DNA of 64,000 nucleotides from an uncultured Saprospiraceae bacterium (lineage in GTDB: Bacteria > Bacteroidota > Bacteroidia > Chitinophagales > Saprospiraceae): assembly GCA_937921595.1 (NCBI GenBank), contig CAKZTD010000136.1, positions 1-64,000 of the forward strand. The letters are read 5' to 3'. A program made the position numbers and the translations under genes. A model generated the notes under the pieces. It was not told the origin of the DNA. It did no database searches and saw only the letters and a list, made by a program, of their open reading frames with translations. Of the stretch, positions 46,135-55,639 are shown piece after piece (within the stretch, counting starts at the first letter, position 1; each line of letters begins with the position of its first letter).

Positions 46135-48651
46135 TCAATTCATCATGCTTGTAATTTTGACTGCTCGCGGATTATTTTGCTCTTCAGAAAGAGATTTACT
46201 AATCGTAAAAAAGAAGGTTGTGCCTTTTTCGAATTGTGACTCTAGCCAGATCTTTCCTTCATGTTGCTCTACAATTTTTTTGCATAGAGCAAGGCCAATT
46301 CCTGTACCTTCATATTCGCCACTAGAATGTAATTTGGTGAAAAGAGAAAATATTTTATCAAAAAATTCTTCTTTAATTCCTATCCCATTGTCCTCTAAGG
46401 AAAAGTGGTAATCTGTTTCTGTTTCTTTACAGTTAATTTTAATCAATGGAGGTTGATCAATGGATTTGAATTTTATGCTATTAGAAATTAGGTTTTGAAA
46501 CAACTGTCTAAGACGGGTTGGGTCAGCAAAAATAATATTAGGCATTTTTCCAATCTCGATGTTAATATTATTTTCCTCAATATCTGTTTGTAATTCTTGG
46601 GTGATGCTATAAATCAATGTTTCGATACCGAAAAATTTAAATGAATTTTCTTGAGAACCCACTTTTGAGTAAGCTAATAAAGCTTCAATTAGTTTTCCCA
46701 TATTCTTAGAAGCTCCGATGATGAAATCTAGGAACTCTAATTCAGTTTTATCAAATTTATGACGAGCTCTTCTGGATATTAATTGGATATAACTCGTGAT
46801 TGTTCTTAGCGGTGCTTTTAGATCATGAGAAGCCATGTATGCGAAATTTTCTAATTGCATATTACTTTCAATATACTTTTGAAGATCTTCGTTTTTTTGA
46901 TTGAGTTCTTTGAGGGTGTCTTGAATGATTGCTTCTTGTTTGGTTTTTTCAGTGACATCTTTAAGAATAGAAACGATGACATTTTCATCCGGAGAAGGAA
47001 GTCTAAAAGATGCTATTTCTATATGTAAAAGTTGTCCATTGGCATCTTGAAGTTGGCATTGGTAAAGGATGCTATTGTTGGATATAATCTCTGATATTTT
47101 ATTTTTAAAAAAATTAAAAGTAGACTCACCATTTGCTTGGAATTCAGGGAAGAAGTTTGCTGTATTGTTTAAAATAGTTTCTTCATTAGTTGAAAATAGA
47201 TCGAGGATTTTAGAATTGCAACCAAGCCATTTTTTTTGATCAATATCGTAGACGAGTAAACCATCAAAAGCATTTTCGAAAATAGTTCGGTAACGTGATT
47301 CACTTTGTTTTAATGCATTCTCTGTCATCTTTCGATCAGTAATATCTCGTGTGATGTCTCTAGAGCCATTGAAGTTTCCATGTTCATCTTTGATTGCAAT
47401 GGAGTCTACTTCGATGTATTTTACTTTTCCGCCAGGGATGATGATTCTTCCTTGGAAGTTAGTATAATAACCTTCCGCTCTAAGCTTTTGAAAATATTTA
47501 GCAGATCTTTTAATATCTCCAGGATGAACAATATCTCCGATTCTTAGAGATTTTAAATCCTCTAGTTCAAATAGTTTTTTTGCTGCAGCATTGTATTCTG
47601 TAATGTTTCCTTCCTTATCAAGGATGATGATAGAGTCATGCATATTTTCAAAAATATCTCTATATTTTGATTTGCTATTTTCTAGAACTCTCTCTGTTTG
47701 AACTTTTGTTGTAATATCGAGGAAAGAGCAATTGGAACAAATGAAATTTTTATTTTCGTCATAAATACCAGAAATGAAAGCATCTGTGATCAATGGTGTT
47801 CCGTCCTTTTTTGTAAATATTTTTTGAGTTTTAAAACGAGTAACCTGTGCTGTTTTTAATTCCTGAAATTTTGTGATCATTTCAGGTGAATTTTCCATGC
47901 AATTTTTAATAATATCAAGTTCTATCATTTCTTCTTTTGTATAGCCGATCATTTTACAGAAGGAAGGATTGAAATTCTGAACGCTTAGGTTTTCATCAAA
48001 AACGATTATTCCTAATTGAGTGTTTTCAAACTGTATCCTAAATTTGTTTTCACTAGCTTCAAGTGCCTTTTCTTTGATATTATGAATGGTGATAATTTTT
48101 TGATAAATAAAAATTAAGGCTGAGATTTTATAAAGAAAAAGCCCAAAGAAAAGAATTACAGGGAAAACATTTTTTGGAATAATATTAAGTGATGTGTGAT
48201 CAGGAATTAAGGTGTGTGATAAAGCAAATAGGAGGATTCCAGAGACGATGAAAAATATAAAAAGTATAAACGACTTTCTTTGTGCATGAGCAAAGTAAAT
48301 GAAAATAGAAACACCTAATTGGATTAAATAAAATGGAGTCAAATAAGAGGGGAATAGAAAAGCGCTTATGCAAATAATTACATAACTGAAAAAAGTCGAT
48401 AAGTATATTGCTTCTTTATAAAATCCTTGAGCATTAAAATAAATAGCAATGCAGAAAACGATAATAACGGAGAGTGGAATAAAGCTTATCTCTAGCCCTT
48501 GATGTTGTAAAATACAATAGCAAAAAAAAGCAATAGTACTTAAAATTGCCAGAAGGCAATCTATATTGAAGAAAGTCTTAGCAAGACGTTCAATTGTTGA
48601 TGTAGATGAGTCAATACCAATATTTAGTATTGTCTTTGTTGAATTATTCAT
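46135..48651 (-). CDS. Multi-PAS membrane sensor histidine kinase
   Basis: 838 residues. Six or so transmembrane segments (residues ~28-190) are followed by three or four PAS domains (~205-325, 328-450, 455-575) with 'NFNPSFCKMIGYTKEEM', 'ITEYNAAAKKLFELEDL' and 'GSRDITRDITDRK'. HisKA has 'MASHDLKAPLRTI' with the phospho-His; the ATPase domain has 'FQNLISNSIKF', 'LEDNGIGIKEEFF' and 'GTGIGLALCKKIVEQHEG'. All catalytic boxes are present, unlike the degenerate kinase at 27276. It resembles Bacteroidota phytochrome-like/PAS kinases. No receiver or response regulator is adjacent, so it is an orphan kinase. Confidence 0.92.
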   Translation of the reverse strand: MNNSTKTILNIGIDSSTSTIERLAKTFFNIDCLLAILSTIAFFCYCILQHQGLEISFIPLSVIIVFCIAIYFNAQGFYKEAIYLSTFFSYVIICISAFLFPSYLTPFYLIQLGVSIFIYFAHAQRKSFILFIFFIVSGILLFALSHTLIPDHTSLNIIPKNVFPVILFFGLFLYKISALIFIYQKIITIHNIKEKALEASENKFRIQFENTQLGIIVFDENLSVQNFNPSFCKMIGYTKEEMIELDIIKNCMENSPEMITKFQELKTAQVTRFKTQKIFTKKDGTPLITDAFISGIYDENKNFICSNCSFLDITTKVQTERVLENSKSKYRDIFENMHDSIIILDKEGNITEYNAAAKKLFELEDLKSLRIGDIVHPGDIKRSAKYFQKLRAEGYYTNFQGRIIIPGGKVKYIEVDSIAIKDEHGNFNGSRDITRDITDRKMTENALKQSESRYRTIFENAFDGLLVYDIDQKKWLGCNSKILDLFSTNEETILNNTANFFPEFQANGESTFNFFKNKISEIISNNSILYQCQLQDANGQLLHIEIASFRLPSPDENVIVSILKDVTEKTKQEAIIQDTLKELNQKNEDLQKYIESNMQLENFAYMASHDLKAPLRTITSYIQLISRRARHKFDKTELEFLDFIIGASKNMGKLIEALLAYSKVGSQENSFKFFGIETLIYSITQELQTDIEENNINIEIGKMPNIIFADPTRLRQLFQNLISNSIKFKSIDQPPLIKINCKETETDYHFSLEDNGIGIKEEFFDKIFSLFTKLHSSGEYEGTGIGLALCKKIVEQHEGKIWLESQFEKGTTFFFTISKSLSEEQNNPRAVKITSMMN

Positions 48652-49033
48652 TTGAGTTGGATCGTTTTGAAATTGTCTATTAACAATCTCAATGGCTAAT
48701 ATTATGAGTCATCTAGAATTTTAAAAATCAGCATCTGTAGCTATACGGGCTAATTATGAATCTAAAATTCAATTTCATATAATTCGTCAATAGATTTGGG
48801 TAGAACCTATTAATAAATATAAAGACAAGCTTGTTTTGCAAAAGCATTATCAATTATTTAGAGTACCATGATGACTTTAATTTTTAATAAAGTTGGAATT
48901 TTTCGTTGGAAGGGTTTAGAACTAAGAAATTGCCTGAAAGCAGGAGTAAATTCAAGGAATCTATTCTTAGGGACTATTTATTGTGAAAAGCGGATTAAAA
49001 TAACTACTTCAAAAAGTACTCCAAAATCGAAAA
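48652..49033. other. 382-base gap, nothing recognised
   Basis: A TAGATTTG lies near 48793 on the plus strand, and a 60-codon frame (48868-49050) follows, but that frame overlaps the end of the minus-strand gene and has no homology-like features. No hairpin of note. Confidence 0.35.
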
Positions 49034-49771
49034 TTAGTTTCCTTTTTTAGAACCTTTTGTATTTAACCATATTTGCTTAATAGAGAAAAGATGCATTGCG
49101 AGAGCGAAAGGAACAATAAATCCCGGAATCCAAATAAAAGGGAAATGAGCCATAAATGTATTCGCTGGTTCATTGAAAAATACTCGAAAAGGGGATGGAG
49201 TAGATAGGGTAGAGATGGCGACAATGTTAATCAAAAGGATGATCCCGAATAGATTCCAGATAAAAGCTTCAAATCTTCGGAAACGTCCTTTTCCGAAAAA
49301 AACAAAGCCACCTAATAATGCGGTAAACCCAACAATGATATCTTGATTGAATCCTTCGAAGGTCATCTGGAAAGGAATAAATTCTGCAATGAATCCCATC
49401 CAAAGAATGATTTCCATGATGATCCGAAAAGATTGAATATAGATCAACCAAGCTGGAGGAATCTGAGAAATGACTTTAGAAAATGCTTTTGAAAAAAGAA
49501 GAATGATGATTAAAACCATTGCTGGCATAACTGCAATTCCTATTCTAGGCGGAATACTTTGAAAGTCTTCAAATACTCCAAGAAAAGAAAGTGTCGCTAG
49601 TATTCCAAGCCAGCAAGTCAATCCGAAGGAGGTAAAATACAAAAGGTTTCTTTGTTTACTTGGGGAAAATTCTAGCCTTGAAAAGGCAAATTTTAAACCT
49701 CGGATAAGAAAATACAGTAGAGAGAAGGTTAGGAGGACAAGAAAAATTTGAATGATCAGGTATAAGGTCAT
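49034..49771 (-). CDS. Polytopic membrane protein of unknown function
   Basis: 245 residues with about seven hydrophobic segments and few charged loops ('SRLEFSPSKQRN', 'GKGRFRRFE'). No signature motif was recognised. It follows the 229-residue membrane protein by 9 bases, so the two and the upstream enoyl-CoA hydratase form one transcription unit. The order membrane-membrane after a hydratase gives no clear functional hint. Confidence 0.7.
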   Translation of the reverse strand: MTLYLIIQIFLVLLTFSLLYFLIRGLKFAFSRLEFSPSKQRNLLYFTSFGLTCWLGILATLSFLGVFEDFQSIPPRIGIAVMPAMVLIIILLFSKAFSKVISQIPPAWLIYIQSFRIIMEIILWMGFIAEFIPFQMTFEGFNQDIIVGFTALLGGFVFFGKGRFRRFEAFIWNLFGIILLINIVAISTLSTPSPFRVFFNEPANTFMAHFPFIWIPGFIVPFALAMHLFSIKQIWLNTKGSKKGN

Positions 49772-49780
49772 TGGGTTTTC

Positions 49781-50470
49781 TTAGATGATGCTGTTGGTCG
49801 AATTTACGAGCCGAACATTGTAAAGGTTTGCATAAGTTTGGACTATTTCAATTAAGGATTTGGAAGCTTCTTCGCTAGCAAAATCTCCATCCAAAATATT
49901 GTGTTCTACTTCTTCATTTAATTTTATATAATCAATCTCATCAACGAGGTCAAAGTCTAATTCAAAATCCTTTTGACTATTGATCAAGCGTAAGGTTTGG
50001 TTTTCTACCTCAATTCTATCGATCTTTTTCCAAGACCATTGTTCCACAAAATAATCATCGTAGGAAAAATTATTTTCATCAATATAAATAGAAGGGCTAC
50101 TATTCAAAACCAATTGTACAACATAATACAAAAGCAAAATAGCAATCATGATGGTGTTGAAATGTAAAAGATTGCCAAAGTAAAGGAGATTATAAACTAG
50201 ATAGATTAAAGTCAGAATTAATCCTTGCCAAATCAAACTAATTTGAAAATTACTTTTTTTCACCAATCGAATAACATCGACATTACCTTTCAGTCTATAA
50301 AAGAAAACTCTTTTTAAAACGATAAAAGAAGTGAAGCCAAAAATGTAAAGCTCAATGATTGTTTTGTATGCGGTAAAAAAAGTTTTATTGGTATAGTAAT
50401 CACCGACTAGTAAGCCGGCAACACCAGGAATCAAGATAGCCCAGACAATAATTGTTGAGAATTTCGGCAT
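49781..50470 (-). CDS. Four-TM membrane protein with cytosolic PH-like tail, unknown function
   Basis: 229 residues. Four transmembrane segments (~5-25, 35-52, 75-95, 103-123) are followed by a soluble domain with 'SPSIYIDENNFSYDDYFVEQWSWKKIDRIEVEN', a pattern seen in bacterial PH-like domains attached to membrane anchors, and an acidic helix. It lies 38 bases downstream of the hydratase gene. No firm family. Confidence 0.65.
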   Translation of the reverse strand: MPKFSTIIVWAILIPGVAGLLVGDYYTNKTFFTAYKTIIELYIFGFTSFIVLKRVFFYRLKGNVDVIRLVKKSNFQISLIWQGLILTLIYLVYNLLYFGNLLHFNTIMIAILLLYYVVQLVLNSSPSIYIDENNFSYDDYFVEQWSWKKIDRIEVENQTLRLINSQKDFELDFDLVDEIDYIKLNEEVEHNILDGDFASEEASKSLIEIVQTYANLYNVRLVNSTNSII

Positions 50471-50508
50471 TTTTTTAATACTGTTTATCGGTCTTGAATT
50501 CTTAAGAG

Positions 50509-51288
50509 TTATTTGCTTTTAAATTTTTGAATGGCATTTCTGGTAAAATCCGAAAGTACAAGTTGCCCGCTCATTGCTGCTCTTTCAGCAAGCAATTCAT
50601 CCCAATGTTCTGTACCACTCCAAAACGCCTTTTTCATCATGCGCATTGCTTCCGGATTTGAATTAGCTAGCTTTTGTGCCAACTCCTCAATCGCTGAATC
50701 CATCTCTTCTACACTATCATAGATGCTCGCAAATAAGCCATTGGTGCACGCCCAATCTGCACTTCGCCATTCCGTAGCATTGTAAGCTAATTGTGTCATT
50801 GCTGAAGTCCCCAACTTCCTTTCTACAGCAGGTCCTACGACGAAAGGTCCAATTCCTACAGCCAATTCACTCAGCTTGACGGCTGCAAATTTCGTAGCAA
50901 AACAATAATCCGTAGCTGAAGCAACACCAACTCCTCCTCCAACAGCTTTACCCTGAACTCGACCAATTATTATCTTAGGACATTTTCTACAAGCATTGAT
51001 GACATTAGCGAAACCCATGAAAAATGTTTTACCAACTTCAAGATTATCAATAGCAATCAATTCGTCAAAACTGGCACCTGCACAAAATGTTCGGTCTCCA
51101 GCACTTTTAAGAATAATGACATTGACTTGATCATTGTTACCTGCTTCATCAATCGCCTCACGAAGCTTCGCTAGTAATTTGCCAGGTAAAGAATTGTGAG
51201 CGGGATGGTAAAAAGTAATCGTCGCTACTTTACTTTCAATAGTAGTAGTTACGGCACCTAATTGAGTTTTATCTTTGGTTTCAGACAT
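50509..51288 (-). CDS. Enoyl-CoA hydratase/isomerase family protein
   Basis: 259 residues. Crotonase-fold oxyanion-hole segments are 'DRTFCAGASFDELI' and 'GRVQGKAVGGGVGVASATDYCFAT'; 'LSELAVGIGPFVVGPAVERKLG' follows. The second catalytic position of classical hydratases (Glu in 'ELAVGIGP') is partly kept. It may hydrate or isomerise an acyl-CoA in fatty-acid or phenylacetate-like catabolism; the substrate is not predictable. It is the first gene of a three-gene unit with two membrane proteins. Confidence 0.88.
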   Translation of the reverse strand: MSETKDKTQLGAVTTTIESKVATITFYHPAHNSLPGKLLAKLREAIDEAGNNDQVNVIILKSAGDRTFCAGASFDELIAIDNLEVGKTFFMGFANVINACRKCPKIIIGRVQGKAVGGGVGVASATDYCFATKFAAVKLSELAVGIGPFVVGPAVERKLGTSAMTQLAYNATEWRSADWACTNGLFASIYDSVEEMDSAIEELAQKLANSNPEAMRMMKKAFWSGTEHWDELLAERAAMSGQLVLSDFTRNAIQKFKSK

Positions 51289-51382
51289 AGTGTATGGAAG
51301 AATGAGTTAGTTTTTGATTTTAAATAATGCGAATCAGTTTTTAAAATACAGTTAAGATTTAATTGCTTTAAGTTAAAAAAAC

Positions 51383-51430
51383 GGCATTCGGTATTAGGTT
51401 TTCGGGCTCTTCTAATGCCTAATACCGTTT
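51383..51430. repeat. Intergenic hairpin of the CCTAATGC word family, copy 2
   Basis: GGTATTAGG at 51390-51398 pairs with CCTAATACC at 51418-51426, while GGCATT (51383) can pair with AATGCC (51414), giving mutually exclusive stems. Its words match those of the element at 36265-36309. Confidence 0.7.
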
Positions 51431-51562
51431 ATGCTCATTTAAAACAAACATCTTAATACCTATTAAACCTGATTCGCATAATTAATACAAATATACAATC
51501 TATGCTTCAAAGTAGTAGACAGACTTTGTTAATGATTTGTCAATAATTTACTACTCACTCCT

Positions 51563-51597
51563 AAAAAAAGCTCCAGCAGAATAATCCGCCAGAGCTT
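51563..51597 (-). terminator. Terminator of the DoxX-like/serine hydrolase transcript
   Basis: Read on the minus strand, AAGCTC-TGGCGGA pairs with TCTGCTG-GAGCTT through G-T pairs around a TTAT loop, followed by seven Ts. Confidence 0.8.
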
Positions 51598-51718
51598 CGA
51601 TGATGTTGAAACAATAATCAGGTAAATAAAGTGGTCAGCAGATTATTTTATTAAACTACTGACCTACTTCTTCAACTAATCAATATTTTTGATTTTGGGT
51701 TTCGTTCTTTAGAGTCCT

Positions 51719-52267
51719 TCAATGGCCAATAATATTTACCATCAATTGTTCAAAGCTAAAGACCAATAGGAATATCGCTAGGGCCATTCCAATGGTTTTT
51801 ATTTTGATAGTAAATGATTCACTAATGTTTTTTGTTTTTTGAGTCATCAGTTTTATTACCTCCGCTACTTGATCTTTATTGAAATAAAGTACTAGCATCA
51901 ATAGAAGGAAATAAATAATTGCACTTGCTAAGGCACCATAAGTATCAAGGAAGATAACATCGAATACGATAATGTTGACCAAGATTGGAATCAGAATCGC
52001 AACGCCTAATAATTTGGTTCGATTCCAAAGTAGACACCAAGCTCCGATGATTTGGGAAATTCCAACGAAAAGGATATAAATGTAGGAGTGTCCCATAAAG
52101 GTCCAGGCCAGGTCAAAAGATCCTACGTTTTCTAAAGTTTGCGATGCTACCTCTGGAGGTAGATTTCCTTTTCTATGAAATTGTCCGTTCATGATCTTTC
52201 CTAAACCGTAAAGGTTGAGTAAAAGGAAGACATGAATACGTGCAGCTAGTTCGATGTATTTTTTCAT
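51719..52267 (-). CDS. DoxX-like small membrane protein
   Basis: 182 residues, four transmembrane segments ('LAARIHVFLLLNLYGLGKIMNGQ', 'YIYILFVGISQIIGAWCLLW', 'GVAILIPILVNIIVFDVIFL', 'AIIYFLLLMLVLYF' regions) and a longer C-terminal one. The pattern fits the DoxX/DoxD-like superfamily, often linked to redox or stress functions. It is 17 bases downstream of the serine hydrolase and ends at the terminator at 51563. The family call is tentative. Confidence 0.6.
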   Translation of the reverse strand: MKKYIELAARIHVFLLLNLYGLGKIMNGQFHRKGNLPPEVASQTLENVGSFDLAWTFMGHSYIYILFVGISQIIGAWCLLWNRTKLLGVAILIPILVNIIVFDVIFLDTYGALASAIIYFLLLMLVLYFNKDQVAEVIKLMTQKTKNISESFTIKIKTIGMALAIFLLVFSFEQLMVNIIGH

Positions 52268-52283
52268 TTTTCAAATTCTTGTT

Positions 52284-53537
52284 TTAAAACAACCCGCCAA
52301 TTCTGCTTAAGACATTATGCGATTTATAAGCAATTCGATCTAATAAGTTTTTCTCCGGATGATTCATTAAGTAATGATCGCCAAGGCTTGCCAAGGCTCG
52401 AAAGATGCGGATATGGTTTCCTTTATTGGATGCTGATCCTCCAGTATTGCCGATAAAAATATATCCTAATTTGGTTTTAGGATCAAACCACATCATGGTG
52501 TTGATGCAATTGTCTCCGCCATTCATACCTGTCAAAGAATAGGTCACGCCATATTGATTCCTATCTATCATCCAGAAGATTCCGTTGTTATCAACAGATG
52601 TATTTGAAATAGAAGAAGTCAATTGAGCGCTTAGCATTTTATTAAAAGAAGCGGCTGATAATAGTTTTGGGTCTCTTGAAATAATTGCCTGACAATAGAT
52701 TGTCAAATCTTCCAAATTGCTAATCATATCTCTAGCCGGATAAAGACTGACACCGCTTGTATTTACTTCTTTAATCGACGATTCTGATTCGTAATATTTT
52801 GTGTAATTGCTCGGGTCAGCTACTGATTCGAACCAATGGGTGTTGTATATTTCTAAAGGTTCGAAAATGTATTTTAAAGTAAAGTCTGCAAAATTCATTG
52901 CTGATTTATATTCAATAATATAGGCAGCCAAACTTGCTCCAATGTTAGAATAATTCCAATCGCTACCTGGCTGATGTTTTGTAAAAGTTACTTCGCCGTA
53001 GGTTCCATTTTGAAAATAATCTGCCATGAAAGTTTTTAATGATTTTTGCTTTTTATTTTCTTCAATATAAAGCGACTCAACTACTGGTTCGTTATAATCC
53101 AATGAAGAAGTATGCGTAGCTAATTGCTTAATCGTAATTTCTTCTTCAGGGAAATTTGGGTTGAAGACTTTAAAAGGTAGATGCTGGTTGATTGGATCAT
53201 CAATATTTAAAAGGCCTAATTCTTCTGCTTTTAAAAGAGCAATTCCAATGGTCGTTTTAGAAACCGAGGCAAGGTATTGTTCTGTTTTTGTAGTATAAGG
53301 CGTTTTGTTTTTTAAATCATTATATCCAAAGCCCTGACTATAAATAATCTCTTGATCATTGAATACTGAAACTGCAAAACCTCCCATCTTTTTTTCATTA
53401 TAAAAAGATTTCATTTTTTCGTCAATGTTATTTAAATCTGCATTGATTTCATCTTTGGTTTCATATAAAACAAAGGATACAAAAGCGACAGATAATAAAG
53501 TGACAATAGTCACGGAGATTTTTAATAGCTTTTTCAT
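52284..53537 (-). CDS. Serine hydrolase of the class C beta-lactamase family
   Basis: 417 residues. One N-terminal membrane or signal segment (~5-25) is followed by the catalytic SxxK 'SVSK' (Ser91, Lys94), 'EELGLLNIDDPINQHLP', 'IKQLATHTSSL' and the YxN motif 'YSN'. The fold covers AmpC, D-peptidases and esterases; nothing shows beta-lactam activity, and lipid or peptide ester hydrolysis is equally likely. The signal implies an extracytoplasmic location. It is followed closely by the DoxX-like gene. Confidence 0.88.
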   Translation of the reverse strand: MKKLLKISVTIVTLLSVAFVSFVLYETKDEINADLNNIDEKMKSFYNEKKMGGFAVSVFNDQEIIYSQGFGYNDLKNKTPYTTKTEQYLASVSKTTIGIALLKAEELGLLNIDDPINQHLPFKVFNPNFPEEEITIKQLATHTSSLDYNEPVVESLYIEENKKQKSLKTFMADYFQNGTYGEVTFTKHQPGSDWNYSNIGASLAAYIIEYKSAMNFADFTLKYIFEPLEIYNTHWFESVADPSNYTKYYESESSIKEVNTSGVSLYPARDMISNLEDLTIYCQAIISRDPKLLSAASFNKMLSAQLTSSISNTSVDNNGIFWMIDRNQYGVTYSLTGMNGGDNCINTMMWFDPKTKLGYIFIGNTGGSASNKGNHIRIFRALASLGDHYLMNHPEKNLLDRIAYKSHNVLSRIGGLF

Positions 53538-53568
53538 TTCAATTAATTTTAAATAGATACAGTCAATT

Positions 53569-54063
53569 TTAAGGATTTTGATGATCGTAACTTAAAACTC
53601 TTTTTAAAGTCCAACCGCCTTTTTCTTTTACCCAGAGATGCGTGAATTTTGCTGTACTCGTTTTGTACATTTCCTTGCCAGGTTCTACGATATAGAATTC
53701 ATGAACTCCGGATTGAATGGCTGCGTATAGCAGGTCTCCCTGATGAAGTGGATGTACTTCTAGAGAGCCTTTTAATAACTTTCTAATTGGTTTTCTATCA
53801 GGTGTAGAACACATGTTTTCTTGAAGTGAGGTGATGAAAAGTTTCTTGTCATCCATCAGTCCACCTTGGTCATGATAAAATTCGAAGTCTTCATTTATGA
53901 TTGCTTCAAAATTTGAAAAGTCGCAATTGTTAAACCCTCTGTCGAAGATTAAACTGTCTAGTTTTTTTATCTCGATGAAAAGTTTATCACCTTGATCTAC
54001 TTGAGCAGATGTAATTGGAGCATTTAAAAATGCGATAAATAATAAGAGTAGTATTGGTTTCAT
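53569..54063 (-). CDS. Secreted SnoaL/NTF2-like (DUF4440-type) protein
   Basis: About 164 residues from the ATG at 54063, chosen because a clean signal peptide ('MKPILLLLFIAFLNAPITSAQ') begins there; an upstream ATG at 54093 adds ten basic residues. The rest matches the NTF2-like fold used by DUF4440 proteins: 'FEAIINEDFEFYHDQGG', 'FYIVEPGKEMYKTSTAKFTHLWVKEKGGWTLKRVLSYDHQ'. Such small alpha+beta barrels bind ligands or act as peptide cyclases/isomerases. It lies 31 bases upstream of the serine hydrolase and is probably co-transcribed. Confidence 0.75.
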   Translation of the reverse strand: MKPILLLLFIAFLNAPITSAQVDQGDKLFIEIKKLDSLIFDRGFNNCDFSNFEAIINEDFEFYHDQGGLMDDKKLFITSLQENMCSTPDRKPIRKLLKGSLEVHPLHQGDLLYAAIQSGVHEFYIVEPGKEMYKTSTAKFTHLWVKEKGGWTLKRVLSYDHQNP

Positions 54064-54182
54064 TTTTTTCTTTTGAATGGTTTGTAAAGGCATGTTTAAT
54101 TACAGTCCACGCTTGTCTGATTGACAGTGGAAAACTAAAAGAAACGTAAAAAAATATGCTTTTGAGTATATCAGATTTGCTG

Positions 54183-55097
54183 TTAATCCTCCATAGGATT
54201 CAACGTTGCGTTGTCAGAAACTTTTTGAGTAATGGTCGGAGAACCCTGATAACGAACTTCTGCAAAACCAATGGCTTCGACGTTGAGTTTATCTTGAGCA
54301 GAGAGATTGATTTTGGAATTCCCTTTAGCATCAATTTTAACTTCTTTTGAAGTAAAGTCTTTGCCGTTGAATTCTCCAAATTCATATACTTTAATGTCGA
54401 TTTTATCTGATTGGCCACTGATGTTTAATGTTGTGTTTCCACCAGCGGTAACGTAAGTTTCTTTTGCGTTAATTCCGTTTAAGGAAACTTCAGCAAAATC
54501 TCCTAGCTTTAAGTTGCAGTTGCCTATTTTGCCATCAATGTCAACTTTCGAAGTACCATCGGCATCGACTTTTAGATTGGTTGCGTCAATGTTAAGTTTG
54601 GCTTCTGCAAAATCATAAATATCAAGGCTAAAATTTTCAGCACTAAATTTATCATCAAAAATTAATTTGGTTGTTCCACCAAGATTTATTCGCTGCAATG
54701 AAGGGGTTGTTAAGTATACTTTAATCCCATTGCTTGGCTCAAAACTGATGTCATTAAATTCTCCAATTCGGAGTTCTTTAAAGGTTTGTTTTTCTTCTCC
54801 TTTATTTTCAATAACTGTGTAATTATCATCATGAGGATTCAAAAAAGAATGAATGTTTTCATCTGTTTCGATAACTAATGAAGGCTCTCCTTTCTTTATA
54901 TGAACTTCATATGCTCCATTTAGTCTAAAGAAAGAAATCTCTGCAATTTGATGATTCATTCTTACGATCTTACCGTTGCCGATAATGCTATTACCATCGT
55001 AGTGAATCAAACTACTTTTAGCAAAGATCAAAACACTAAGCAAAGAAAGTCCGATGACAGATATAATTCCTATAAGTATTTTGTTACTTGTTTTCAT
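54183..55097 (-). CDS. DUF2807-type beta-solenoid protein (GIN domain), membrane anchored
   Basis: 304 residues. An N-terminal hydrophobic segment (~7-27) is followed by repeated short beta-strands such as 'DATNLKVDADGTSKVDIDGKIGNCNLKLGDFAEVSL', typical of the GIN/DUF2807 domain found as a putative auto-transporter adhesin head in Bacteroidota. It sits downstream of the ABC-permease-GntR operon, as such genes often do, with a 173-base gap containing a short direct repeat. It probably displays a small solenoid at the envelope. Function unknown. Confidence 0.78.
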   Translation of the reverse strand: MKTSNKILIGIISVIGLSLLSVLIFAKSSLIHYDGNSIIGNGKIVRMNHQIAEISFFRLNGAYEVHIKKGEPSLVIETDENIHSFLNPHDDNYTVIENKGEEKQTFKELRIGEFNDISFEPSNGIKVYLTTPSLQRINLGGTTKLIFDDKFSAENFSLDIYDFAEAKLNIDATNLKVDADGTSKVDIDGKIGNCNLKLGDFAEVSLNGINAKETYVTAGGNTTLNISGQSDKIDIKVYEFGEFNGKDFTSKEVKIDAKGNSKINLSAQDKLNVEAIGFAEVRYQGSPTITQKVSDNATLNPMED

Positions 55098-55161
55098 TAT
55101 TAAAATATTTAGAAGGTGATACTTTTAAGCCCTTAGCTTTTTCTTATCCATTTAGGAAGGG

Positions 55162-55197
55162 ATTCACTCATTCGCTCATTTCTGAATTCACTCATTC
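55162..55197. repeat. Direct repeat ATTCACTCATTC, period 24
   Basis: The 12-base word occurs at 55162-55173 and 55186-55197 with a related 'TTCGCTCATT' between them. Its style matches other intergenic word-repeat elements in the window. Confidence 0.5.
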
Positions 55198-55270
55198 CCA
55201 AATTAGTATTCAAAAGATACAGTAGTTTTAAAATTTTATCCAAATAAATAGATGGCTCCACAATTGAAAT

Positions 55271-55639
55271 TTAATGACTTCCGTTGCTTTGTTTTCGATA
55301 GATCTTTTCTAAGTCCCCAAAATCAATTCCCAGTAAATCCATGTTCTTGAAAAGCTCAGGAAGGTAGCTTTGAATGAATTCTTCCTTTTTTATATTCTTC
55401 ATCTTTTGAGCGGCATCATCGCTTACGAAATAACCAATACCTCGTTTGTTGAAAATGATTTCTTGCTCTTGTAAATAACTATAAGTTCTCATAACTGTAT
55501 TTGGATTTACTTGAATAGATGCGGCCATTTCTCGGACCGATTGTATTTTATCGCCTGCTTTGATTTTTTCTGAAAGAATATTCTCACAAATAAAATCCGC
55601 GATCTGCATATAGATGGTTTGACTCTTTTTAAAATCCAT
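55271..55639 (-). CDS. GntR-family (YtrA-like) transcriptional regulator
   Basis: 122 residues. A winged helix-turn-helix ('MQIADFICENILSEKIKAGDKIQSVREMAASIQVNPNTVMRTYSYLQEQEIIFNKRGIGYFV', residues ~10-73 in part) is followed by a short ~45-residue helical tail, the size of the YtrA subgroup that lacks a large ligand domain. Its ATG overlaps the stop of the permease gene (TAATG). It likely represses its own operon through the TGTACTA palindrome at 57274. Confidence 0.88.
   Translation of the reverse strand: MDFKKSQTIYMQIADFICENILSEKIKAGDKIQSVREMAASIQVNPNTVMRTYSYLQEQEIIFNKRGIGYFVSDDAAQKMKNIKKEEFIQSYLPELFKNMDLLGIDFGDLEKIYRKQSNGSH

Larger units (their letters stand above)
51289..51718. other. 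430-base gap with a palindrome and a terminator
   Basis: It contains the word-family hairpin at 51383-51430 and the minus-strand terminator at 51563-51597; no coding region or promoter was recognised elsewhere. Confidence 0.5.

Noticed and set aside
48868-49050. 60-codon plus-strand frame before the seven-TM protein gene
   Set aside because: It overlaps the 3' end of a real minus-strand gene, and no family features are visible.
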